The notes under the pieces: model-generated | What the model was told of the DNA's origin: nothing | Database searches by the model: none | Seen by the model: the letters and a program-made list of their open reading frames with translations, nothing else | Assembly (NCBI RefSeq): GCF_000003605.2 | Contig: NW_003143793.1 | Coordinates: 640,435-663,665, forward strand | Length of the DNA stretch: 23,231 nucleotides | Source: Saccoglossus kowalevskii | Lineage: Eukaryota > Hemichordata > Enteropneusta > Harrimaniidae | Direction of reading: 5' to 3' | Part shown: positions 12,401 to 22,741 of the stretch, in pieces | Position numbering within the stretch: the first letter of the stretch is position 1 | Layout: every line of letters starts with the position of its first letter | Position numbers and translations under genes: made by a program

Positions 12401-13387
12401 TTAAGTATGTGGATGCATTTGAGATTCATTATCAAATTTGGCACTTGTGGCGTCTTTTGCAAACAGTGCCTTATACCCGGTGCGTATTTGTTTGTTTCTC
12501 AGGCCGTATATTATAGGGTTGACACACGAATTACAGAACGCCATCAGAACGAACAGTTGAAACACTTGGCTGGCATGGTAATGGGTGAAATATCCCAGCG
12601 AAAAAAGCAGATAGCACACCTGGTCTGGCGCCCAACACGCTGTAAATATCATGACAACCAGAAACAGAGTTTTCACCACTTTCTGGCGAGCTCTCAGCAA
12701 TGACAGCGCAGGGCTGTTGCGCGATGTGTTCTTTTTCAGTAAAATGGCAGCTTGTTTCTTCATCGATTTAAAGATTCTTGTATACACTACGATCATGGTG
12801 GTGACGGGTAGAAAAAAAGTAACTATCAGGTTAAAAACACCGTATATAGACTCGAAACTGGTGTCGGTGCGTATGATCTCACACTGTCGCGTGTTCTCTG
12901 CATTGGTGTTGATGAAGAGTATGAACACATTGAGTAATAGGGCAAAGACCCAGACAAGCGCAACGACGAGCTTAGTGCGCTTTCTCGTAAAATATCGGTT
13001 ATACCGTCCGGGGTGCATAAGAGCGTAGTATCGCTCAATGGTTACAGCAACGAGATTGAACACTGATGCTTTTATAGATACCCAGAGTAAAAATTTAGAC
13101 CAGATAAATCGACAATACAGTTCCCCAATCAGTCCTGGAGAGATGCTTGTAGGCACTGGCAACGGCACGATAACCACCGATGTTATCAAATCAGCTGTAG
13201 CTAAGCTCACCAGAAAATGGTTCGTTATGGTCCGCAGTTTTGGAAATCTGCCAAACGCCGCACATACTAAACTGTTACCTATGATGCCCGTCACTGCGAA
13301 AACACATTGACATACCTGTAACCAGCTCCATGGTCTAATATCGACATTGATCGGGTTAAACGACGTGGTGTTATTATACATTGCCAT
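12401..13387 (-). CDS. Class A (rhodopsin-family) G-protein-coupled receptor, probably peptide-type, single coding exon
   Basis: This is a complete 328-residue seven-helix plasma-membrane receptor. The N-terminus has overlapping N-glycosylation sequons at N5 and N6. Helix 1 carries GN at 37-38 (N1.50). Helix 2 has LATAD with D66 (2.50). Cys92 (3.25) can pair with Cys169 in the second extracellular loop. Helix 3 ends in ERY (118-120), and Trp146 is 4.50. Pro194 and Tyr202 are 5.50 and 5.58. Helix 6 has CWAP (251-254) and helix 7 has NPIIY (290-294), followed by a basic helix 8 and a short tail without a palmitoylation cysteine. Residue 101 (position 3.32) is Leu, not the Asp of amine receptors. 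Together with the overall look (SVFNLVAVTIERYYA, residues 108-122), this suggests a neuropeptide-type receptor of the galanin, NPFF or allatostatin sort. The ligand is inferred only loosely, so no symbol is given. The ATG has A at -3 and G at +4, and an in-frame TGA lies 12 bases upstream (13397-13399), so the start is well bounded. No introns interrupt the frame. Confidence 0.95.
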   Translation of the reverse strand: MAMYNNTTSFNPINVDIRPWSWLQVCQCVFAVTGIIGNSLVCAAFGRFPKLRTITNHFLVSLATADLITSVVIVPLPVPTSISPGLIGELYCRFIWSKFLLWVSIKASVFNLVAVTIERYYALMHPGRYNRYFTRKRTKLVVALVWVFALLLNVFILFINTNAENTRQCEIIRTDTSFESIYGVFNLIVTFFLPVTTMIVVYTRIFKSMKKQAAILLKKNTSRNSPALSLLRARQKVVKTLFLVVMIFTACWAPDQVCYLLFSLGYFTHYHASQVFQLFVLMAFCNSCVNPIIYGLRNKQIRTGYKALFAKDATSAKFDNESQMHPHT

Positions 13388-13400
13388 AGTCCGCGTTCAT
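13374..13400 (-). promoter_or_regulatory. Short upstream ORF overlapping the receptor start codon
   Basis: On the receptor strand an ATG lies 13 bases before the receptor ATG, in the +1 frame. It reads eight codons (MNADYGNV) and stops at TAA 13374-13376, inside the receptor coding sequence. It must lie in the 5' UTR unless an intron acceptor falls within the last 13 bases. Its context is poor (T at -3, A at +4), while the receptor ATG context is good. Leaky scanning could therefore reach the receptor, with the small frame reducing output. The reading frame is read directly from the sequence; its regulatory effect is inferred. Confidence 0.5.
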
Positions 13401-13479
13401 AAATCGTTCGCGTTACTGCTAGTCAATGGATACACGCTGGGTATAAATATATGCTGTTGAGCTCAATCCATGTGCAAAC

Positions 13480-13557
13480 CCACAGTGAAGCCGTTCACAA
13501 TACTTTACGTAACAGGCTTTAGTGAGACAATTCACGTATCCATGGCGACAGAACTGC
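13480..13557 (-). repeat. Inverted repeat, copy A, in the receptor upstream region
   Basis: This segment is identical, base for base, to the reverse complement of 16223-16310 once a 10-bp insertion in that copy is removed (33 bases, then 45 bases, no mismatch). It lies 93 bases before the receptor ATG, so it is in the promoter or 5' UTR. It contains TTACGTAA (13505-13512), the core of sites bound by PAR-bZIP and C/EBP factors. On the receptor strand it also holds an ATG in strong context (GCCATGG) that opens a three-codon frame, MDT then stop, at 13532-13543. Similarity seems to continue at lower identity on the receptor side as far as about 13470. It may be a shared regulatory module, a 5' exon, or the end of an inverted duplication. 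Confidence 0.9.
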
Positions 13558-16222
13558 TGCAATCAATCAAGAAATCTATAAAATACTGCTGATTAATGAT
13601 TTTTAAGGTCGGTGAAGCCGGTTCAATAGCGTCAGTCATGCATCGGATTGTCTTAAAGCGGTTTGGTAATTAGGTGAGTTACCTACACTCCCGACGATTC
13701 GTGACGAAGCGGCAAATGCCGAATGTGAACATCAGGAAATGGTTGTCTCCCCGTGGTGGAAAATATATCAATATGTTACTTCTGTTTTCAGAAAAAGCTA
13801 TTCGTTTTTTATCTGATTAATTGTGGAATCACGTGGGCACAGCTGGCGATCTCATTAGTGTATACACGCAGCAGTTAGTCCGTACGCGGTATGTTATCTG
13901 CTCCAGTCCAACATATTGACCTGGCTGTACGCACAGTTTCGAATCCTGTTCAGATTTTGTTTTAAAAATGATTTTTATTGAAAGAGTACTCTTTCTTTCA
14001 TCCAATAAAGATATCTGTAAAAATAGATATTTATGATAAGAATTTATCGATCACGTGGTATCCACCGTCGATATCAAAGAATTTTATCAAAAGCATGTAT
14101 TATTATCAGAGAATGATGCAACCTCTACTACCTTGTATCGGAGAAAGATTTTTGGATACTTGAGAATTTTACAATGTATCTAGATTATGGGTTAATAGAC
14201 GAGAAGTATATCCTCCAGGTTATTATGGTATAGCTTTCATCGAACATAAATAGGATGACGTCAAAGATCCAGTCAGAATACAGATTGGCTGGCGTATGAA
14301 ATATTACAATTTACAGACTACTTAAAACACCATCTGGGAGTGTTTAACTATTGAAATTGACACTATTTTTAACTTGCTAATTTGAATATCATTTTCGCTA
14401 CACACAGTATTTATGGGATTTCTAATATTTGCACGTATTTTAGAAAGTTAAAGCGGTGCCCTGTTTACGTAGAGTATGTTGTTTGCACGGGTTTTATGGA
14501 AATGTAATATAGTCAGTTCCGAAATTAACTATGGGAATTCTTTTATGTTTATGAATTCATTACATTATTGAATTCATTTTGTTGTTTGCACTTTTAAATA
14601 TCAAATAGAACTTCATGTCCTCTAAGTGGATCATTCGACAAAACCAAAAATTGCGATCCATTCTATGGTTGTTCATCAAAAGCTGAAAGGTTATTGTTTC
14701 CATGGCCATTATACATGAATATTCCAAACAAAGTCTTGTCGATATGTTTGAAAATGGTTGTATTATACCATGCAATGTGATCTCGAGGTGCCGTTCATGA
14801 TTTGCCAGTAATGGCACCATGTTCAATGGTTCATATACACACAGTTTAAGAAAGAATTGTACATATGCACTATCACGTGATTGTGTACAAATAAAAAAAA
14901 TATCAGTTTGTATCATTTCGCTATTACGGAGAAAATATATGTCGTTCGATAATGGAACAGTGACAACTTCGTGTATTTAATTAAATGAGCCAAATAAAAT
15001 AACGGGGATACACACACAAACTCAAAAGAAAGTCATAGACAAAGTCGACAGTGATTATTCTTTGACGACACATCCTTGTCAATACAATATTATACCGACC
15101 GTACTGTTAATAATCGTCCAAATATTTATGCAGTAAATAAGCAATAAATCAAAATACTGTGCGCTGCTCGATATGTTGTACTGTCGAGCTGAATCAATTT
15201 CCGGTGTATTTAGAAATGATTTGTCTGAACGTGAAAATGAATGAAATATGAGTATGTGTATATAATCGCAATTTGTGTACTTTGTCACATAAAACATAAT
15301 TATAAAATATGACATTTAAAGCACACACGGTAACCGTATTGTACTGACACTTTAGTGAACACGGTTTTGTTAATAAAATGAGATAGAAACTCTATATTTT
15401 TTTACTTTGCTTGTTATGAAAATATGCCTCTTACTCTTACAGTGAACTCATTATACATCATCTCGAAATAAGTTACTTCGTGCTAGAGTGTATAATCATA
15501 ATGTCCGTCGCATCGTGCGCGGATACGTCATAATTGGTCCTTATGTGTACAACTTTTTTGTAATATTTTAATGCGATATAAAATATATTAGTTGCCTGTA
15601 TATCTTGGCTGAGGTTATCTTTAAAGCAAATGTACGATTAATAGTATAAGAATGTTTATCCTTTCATTTTCAGATTTACAAAATGTATGATGAGTACAAT
15701 CTGGTCTCAGGATTGAAGTGCGCCAACGCACGATATGTCGGATCACACGATGTGAGTTTTCATAGCCGCACCTGGAAAATACCCACAATCCTATGCGCTC
15801 TGTACTAACATACCCTACATGGTTGGTAAATAATTGTCGAATATTACTAGTACACAGGAGTGTTTCGAGATGATGCATACATTCCGTAGACATATCTTTT
15901 GTGCTTTTGTTTTTATTGTTTTCTGTTCTCCAAATAGCTGAATATTATGGCTTGTTGCGATGACAGAGTAGTACTGATTTTTATCAACAATATGCCAAAT
16001 TTAGTTCATAACTATGTTACAGTAAATAATTCGTTGGTGACTATGAAAATCCTTACTCCTGGTTTTGTCTTGAATGGATGAAAATGACAGCAACTTTATA
16101 ATCTTTATATCTATACTAAATTTCAATATTCTGGTCATATATATTGCAAAATAACCTCCTTGAGAATGCAATAGAGTCCGACATACTTGAATGCATCTCT
16201 GTCAGAGGTTTTTGAGTCTGTG
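13558..16222. other. Non-coding interval between the two inverted copies
   Basis: I find no gene here. The longest open frame is 118 codons on the minus strand (14560-14916), with no recognisable motif. A perfect CRE palindrome TGACGTCA sits at 14256-14263, about 870 bases upstream of the receptor start. The interval could be the interior of an inverted duplication, or of an element bounded by 13480 and 16310. Confidence 0.6.
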
Positions 16223-16310
16223 GCAGTTCTGTCGCCATGGATACGTGAATTGTCTGGCGAGTTAACACTAAAGCCTGTTACGTAAAGTATTGTGAACGGC
16301 TTCACTGTGG
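16223..16310 (+). repeat. Inverted repeat, copy B, with a 10-bp insertion
   Basis: This is the partner of the segment at 13480-13557, in opposite orientation about 2.7 kb away. The 10 extra bases are GGCGAGTTAA at 16256-16265. TTACGTAA is kept at 16278-16285 and the MDT mini-frame at 16237-16248. If copy A belongs to a leftward receptor promoter, copy B would point rightward, in a head-to-head arrangement. I see no receptor-like coding sequence to the right of it in this window. The outer edge at 16311-16319 is alignable to copy A's flank with one mismatch and one gap. Confidence 0.9.
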
Positions 16311-18716
16311 TTTCCACATTCTGGATATGGTCTCCCTTCGTGCACACTCATTCATAGGGCTGCATACAAGTTGTTTTATAAATGCTGTTCATTTCAGAAC
16401 TCATTACAGACATTTACAACTTCTATTTAACACGTCAACATTTTCATCCTAGGCTCTCGGCACCGATGTTGGTGGTAACACACTGATAGCTGATGTGATA
16501 TCGCTGGCAATTTGTCTTCGTTATATCCTCTTTCTGTGATATGATGTAGTCAGATGGCTGAGCGCACGGAAAACATATTTGTAAATTAGGAAAATAAATT
16601 TGAAAAAAAAAAGATCAATACAAATTGAGAAAGCGCATACATTGGCCACATAGAGCGTTAAAGTGTTATCTCACTCTGCTCCTCGCACGGTATAGTATCC
16701 CCCATGTAGCGTTACATCGTGTTAATTACTAGCTCATGTTCTATTGCTATAACACATGATCGAGAATAAAGAATCCATTACGTAACTCTGGACGTTGGGG
16801 CTGAAGTAAATAATCAGCTGGACTATACATTTTGCCAACTGAATCAACATCCAGTCATTGTAGCATACACTACCCCTGGAATAGCAGGGTCAAATACTGC
16901 ATCGAATCAGGAGTAGAACACTTTGATTAATTGACAAGGTATTGCAATACATATCATTATAGTAACAAAGTAGCTCTGTGTCAATATACCATGTATCTAC
17001 TAACACTAACGTACGTCAGTAGTAATCTTCTTCATTGTGTAGTTTGAGTTCTTAACTCCCGATTCAATCTTAACCGATCTAGTAGTTAAAAACATGCAAA
17101 TTAGGGGGGACATGATTAAGAAGACTTGCTATAAAAAAATAATATACATATTTATGCGTTACTATATCAGAAAAGGCAACATACTACGTCAGTAATTGAA
17201 GACGACAGAGAGCACAACGGTTACGCAATAATACACACTGGTAAATAAATCTACACCACATGAGGTCCGTGACTATATATAATCACGATCGTTATGATAC
17301 GCCATAGCAATCGTCTGTATATTTATGGTACTCGCCTAGCCGCTAATCACCCCCACATCAATGCATCTCATTTTATTGTGGCTTCAGAAGCAACAAAATT
17401 ATAACGATTCTTCGTGCACATGTTTTTGCCTGTAGGGATTATGCTACACTTAATCACACTTCTGGGGCTTGATGGTTGCAAGTAAAGGCTAAATACTTAC
17501 CCTTATAAAACGTTTGTGGCGTCCATGTTGTTTGAATGTCAACATAATATTAATCTTTTTATACATATGTCACTATATCTCGATAGGTTACGGCGTGCCG
17601 TAATTTTGTGGTATTGTACAGGGGGTATCGGCATCCTACTTTATTAGGAAATACGAATTCCAAATATGGAATGATTACTCGGTATTTCCAAATAACAGAC
17701 ATTAAATGGCATGGCAAACGGCTGGATCAGGAAGATTCAAAGATTTGACTGAATTGTATAGAATAAGATCAATACCTATGTGGCCTATTAATTGGAAGCT
17801 GACAGTATATCAATGGAGATTTATTTCCACTTTTTTGTATTCATATTTTTATTTTTGGTTTTGGGCTAAGATGATTTACTTTCATTTTTTTAAAGCAAAA
17901 TTGCGATGTGCATACATCAACTGTGGTGCTGGAATAGTAGTACTGATTCAGTTGGATACGCCCCGATATAGATTATCTATGGCGTCGAGTCTGTATACTA
18001 ATATATCGAGTTGGAATTCGCTTCAGGACTCAAATTGAATTATTATTTAGAAATATGTGTTAACATTTATTTTTGTTAATTTCTTTTTCTACAATCATTA
18101 TTGTTGTCTATGTTGATTACGGTTGTGGTTCAATGTATTACTAACAATTCGCCACATATCATGACGAACCAGTTAGCCACTGAAACGTATCAATCAATCA
18201 AACATATTAAATATCCTGAATATTTGGTTATTTGGCACGCCGTAATATTTCCTGTTTTATTATTTACATTGAAGTGCTTGCCATAATTTCTATTTTAGGT
18301 ACGATATAATTGTATTTTGTTTTTATTTACATAGATTCGAATTTACGGACCAAACACAATAATGACGATGGTTTACCACACACGTACTATTATATATATT
18401 GTATTAGCTATAATTTAAAAATAAATTGCATGAAATGTACTGTATTTCTCAATTTTCAAAAAATATTTTCAATAGTTCCTGTACATACTTCCTGTTAGTT
18501 ATTAAAGTTAAAGTTAATCATGTTACAGGAAAACCCTAGCTCGTAAACAAAATTATAATTTAATTACTGGAACAGGATATGTTGTTCTCACAGGAAACAA
18601 GTTATTGTCAAAGGTAAAACTGAAGGTCGATAATCAAGAATATATGTACAAAACACATTTCTGCCAGTAATTACATAGAAAACACTATATTTTTTCAAAA
18701 TGGAATTATTTTGTCC

Positions 18717-18824
18717 ATGTTTATTTCATTTATGCACGAAATGTGTGATAATGTATTATTGTGATGATAATATAGCAGGAAAACGTATGCATATCCCACG
18801 ATAATACATAAATGAAATAAACAT
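18717..18824. repeat. Perfect 18-bp inverted repeat around a 72-base spacer
   Basis: ATGTTTATTTCATTTATG (18717-18734) is matched by its reverse complement at 18807-18824. TGTATTAT-type words near each arm extend the symmetry imperfectly. It could be a small foldback element; no target-site duplication is evident. Confidence 0.75.
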
Positions 18825-20104
18825 ATGAAATAAAGTGTTAGAACAGATCAACTTTATTTTAGTAAACTTGTGCATTCACCAAATTATTATTGAAATTATA
18901 ATATTAAATTTGTTGGATAATTGCAAAATGTATCAAAGAACTACCGCGACGAGCTCGACGACGTTACTAGTACTGTGGGGACAGCGCTAAATAGGAGATG
19001 TGGCAAGCCTTATTATGAGAATAAAAATATGAATATAAAATGTACTAGAAAGGCATTTTATTTAACAAATTAACAGTTAAAAGATACAATGTCACACCAC
19101 AATGTAAATCAAAACATTTTGAATTAGACACATTTTTGTTTCACTTTAAAAGTTTCAACGGGGGACGCGCTTTAAATGTTTATTTTAACGCATGTTCAAA
19201 GTCACACATTTCCCAAAAGTGTTTCCATGAGAGACACATATTGATTAGTGCCACAACACTTAAAGAGTTTTCCACGCGTAACACATTTCCAGTATTGAAA
19301 GGTGATTGTATTAGGGACACACTTCAAAATGTGTTCCCAAGAAAAACGTGATTTAAAAAATCATTATCAGTAGATTGTGCATTACAAACAAGTGTACGTT
19401 ACACACGAGTGTATGCACCCGAAATAAATAAAATGTTGCATTTGGCGGCCAAGCACTTTTAATTATTACACAGTCCTAACAAACAAATTATGTTCTCAAG
19501 CAAATAATAATGGCGAAATAGAAAGAATTATAAGGTAAGTTTGAAAAAACATTGTATATAATTGTTGTCAACAATAATAAACATTGACAAATTATTTACT
19601 CTAAGCGCAACAAAGGGATCCTTTTCATCTTGATTATTATTTATAAATTTCAATGACAGTTGAATACAACCACCCTAATTAACAAGCATAGTGTACATTG
19701 GCGTCATTTGAACAATGTTATTCAACTGAAAAAAGGAAAACTTTCGTAGTATTCATAAGTAATGTCTTTATTGCGCTGAGAGCGTTGGAAACTAAGTTAA
19801 ATTATTTAACCATCAACCAGAATGCATATACCAATGTTTATCGTGGACACTATTGTTTAGGAAAGATATTTCACATAACACATTTTTGTTAAGTTTTAGT
19901 TTTCATATTTGTAAGGTTATTTAAAGACATTTACAGTGATATCGTGTCGTATTAACGAGTGATTTTGGTATTTTGATGAAACAATCAATTTACAATACGG
20001 TATAAATCATTGGATAGACTGTCCCTTTTTTTTAATTACATTTGCCAATGACAATAATGCACAGAAATTACTTTATAAATTACACGGCTTTAAACCAGTC
20101 TCGT

Positions 20105-21290
20105 GATGGCATCCAATACTTCAATGATCAACCATAGCGCCCTCTCCAGCTCAGAGATGAAATCTTTGTATTGAATCTTGGTGTAAGCGATAGTTTAAGA
20201 TTTTCCTACGACCTGGTCAGTTATATCTATGTTCAATACATATACGCAGAGAATAGTCTTTATATTTGACGTACCATTGTGATTAATAGAGCTTTTTGTG
20301 TTTTCTGTTATATTTCTTTTAATATGTGATTCTTGTAATCGTGTTTTTATCAAATGTCAATAATATTGAAATCACCCAATACCATAGTGCCCCTATATTC
20401 GAGATAGATTCTTTCAATAAACCTGATCAATTTCTACCTTCCAATGATCCTTGCTAGGGGCGATAGCAGTTCCCTATTGAAGTAGATTTAAAGTTAAGAA
20501 TTGTAGCTATAATGTACGTAGTTGGTGTGATTGAATATATTCATATTTAAGACGGTGGAAACAAATGGGAATACGTGACGTGTAAGTAACGTAGTTTCCA
20601 AGTTTTTTTCATCTCACGTTGAGTTGTGTGTTATCATGTCAATTGAGGACACGCACACGATCTACAAACATTGCATAAAAAAAAAGATGATAAAGCCTTA
20701 GAATCACAAGAGGTCATTATTGTAAACAAAACATGTTTGGTTAGTATTAGTAAATTTTATATAAATAAAAAAATACTTTCCAATAACTTTTTATGACAAA
20801 ATGTGGGGTAAATGTAGGAGACGTTCACGGAAGCATTTGCCCTCAAGAGGGCGTGATTTATCGGAATGTGTTATTACCTTATATCGCTTTGAGTGTTTTC
20901 TTTCGAATGCTGACATTGTGTTTGAAATTGACATGCTACAAACACGTCAGACACGGTGTATACCGTGTACCTTGTTCATAAAAAATAAATGTTTGTATTA
21001 TTCATTGATATCTCAGCGGAAACGTCAGTTTTAATCATGTCATGTGTCCACATGCTACATGACCGCACTGCCAAAACGTACATCAAGGATGCACGTGGTC
21101 TTTGGTTAATATGAATGCAGGACATTTAAAAAACAGCTCTGCAGTTTTAAGTTATTGTTTGAAAGTAATATGGGTAACATTGTTCCTTTGGCTTCAATTC
21201 AAATGGACTATGTCCAGTACCATATGCTCTATAATATCTATGTTCAATAAGCTGAACCAGATGAAATAGCCCTCGATAAACTTAGTTAAT
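20105..21290 (+). repeat. Possible dispersed repeat family, three short diverged copies
   Basis: Near 20128, 20390 and 21220 a CCATAGYGCCC-like or CCATATGCTC word is followed within about 40 bases by a TTCAATAA-like or TATTGAAT word. Two copies share a GCGATAG word further on. ATATCTATGTTCAATA occurs exactly twice, at about 20224 and 21235. This is weak and composition-prone, but the order of words is conserved. Confidence 0.3.
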
Positions 21291-22615
21291 TGTACATTCA
21301 AAAGTGAAAAACATCCCTGTAATCAAACAACTTAGTATGTAATGCATACACATCTAAAGAAAAGGCGGCATTAAGTTTAATTCAAGCGGATGCAAGTTAT
21401 AAAATCAGACCACAGCATCTTAATTCAAGCATTTTAGAACTTCGAATTACAACACCGTATAACATTGTTTTCAATACATGTATAAAGACAATGTTGTCAT
21501 TCTCCTATATTCAGACTAAGATAACTCACGTTCAGAATTCATGTCCTGTGTAATGTCTACTACTAACTCATCTAGATAAATCGTGTACAGATAATTGAAT
21601 AACTTCTTTACAACTGTGATGGCTGTCGAATTTACGTGACTGCTATATGTACCTTCCCGGCATTGCAAAAACACTAGGACAAAATGCAGTTTGAAATTAA
21701 TAAAAGGTTTAGAGGTCGTCCGAACACATACGTGCTCGGTCACTGGGAACATAGCAAAACCATTGGATTTGTGCGGAACCCCGAAAACATTTAGGTGTGC
21801 GAATACGAAATTAAATCTGTAATTTCACACAACGATGACTGCTTATCTGGAATACAAAGAATCGATGGATTTATCAGAATGTCAAAAGGGCACAAACTCT
21901 CGGAATGTGTGATCTAATAATCCGATTTATGTCGGAAAAGCTGGATAAGCAATTGGTGCGGCAGTGATTTCGACAGATTTAAGTATAGGCAGATTTTTTT
22001 ATTTCTCGGACGAAAATAACGTTACATGAATGTAAAGACTAGTGGTTCAAACCAATGAGCGGATAACACGTCACTCTTAATAATTGATAATTTCTCGCTC
22101 GTGGGCCATCAAATCATTTTTTCTTGGGGCAATAACTATTATATAACTAACTTTTTATATAATTATATATTCCTTGTCCGTTAACAATAAATCGATATCT
22201 AAGCTGTGTCATTCGATTTTGATGTCTGAAGGCTTGTCGCATGTGATTAGGCAAATGTAAGTGGGCTTTTATAAAGATCTTAACTTGTCTAAAATCGACC
22301 CCTTAATTCGAGATATATACATTGTATAAGATTATACAAATCTAACAACAATGGAGCAGTTATTGATATTTATTGATATAGTTATTGATATTTATTTTAT
22401 GATTTTTAATATTAATTAGATTTATAAAAAACATCAATAATTGATTGATTGTCCCATGAGACACCATATTTAAAAATTTAAATTATCTTCTTTATCATAC
22501 AACATAGGAATAAATAGATTTATTTGTTTGGATGCTCTAATCTACTTTTCGCTGTTTCAGCTGAATAAATCGTTGGCAGAAACGCCTTTAATATTTAGAT
22601 TCAAGGATAACTAAT

Positions 22616-22741
<126 letters not shown>

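Larger units (their letters stand above)
16320..22615. other. Non-coding interval, no supported gene
   Basis: Several plus-strand frames (17706-18038 with 110 codons, 18101-18286, 18310-18498, 19136-19351, 20793-21034) have no recognisable domain and are of chance length. A stop-free stretch ending at about 18671, preceded by a plausible acceptor (TTACAG, ending at 18530), might be a terminal exon or a decayed element. The evidence is too thin to call it. Confidence 0.45.

Noticed and set aside
12392..13310. Open frames on both strands overlapping the receptor (12392-12703, 12651-13028, 12826-13038, 13038-13310)
   Set aside because: They lie in other frames of a clearly conserved coding sequence and have no domain signature of their own.
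13441..13450. TATAAATAT word upstream of the receptor
   Set aside because: It has TATA-box form on the plus strand only. On the receptor strand it reads as ATATTTATA, a poor match, so I do not call it a promoter.
13481..16309. CACAGTG at both outer edges of the inverted repeat, resembling an RSS heptamer or Transib/ProtoRAG end
   Set aside because: There is no nonamer at 12 or 23 spacing. The neighbouring 5 bases (AAACC and GTTTC) do not form a target-site duplication, similarity seems to continue outward, and no transposase is present inside.
4602..17101. ATGCAAAT octamers at 4602-4609 and about 17094-17101
   Set aside because: An AT-rich 8-mer is expected once or twice by chance here, and neither is near a gene.
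17706..18038. 110-codon plus-strand frame with aromatic-rich, membrane-like sequence
   Set aside because: T-rich DNA yields Phe, Tyr and Trp-rich frames. About one frame of this length is expected by chance at this composition, and no family is recognisable.
18530..18671. Stop-free stretch after a possible splice acceptor, coding-like in appearance
   Set aside because: Its 47 or so codons are within chance. The nearest plausible upstream exon does not match in phase, and no protein family is recognised.
20793..21034. Two overlapping plus-strand frames of 62 and 77 codons
   Set aside because: Short, in different frames over the same DNA, and with no recognisable domain.
22044..22053. GGTTCAAACC, a match to a tRNA or SINE B box
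   Set aside because: No A box at a suitable distance upstream and no cloverleaf can be drawn around it.
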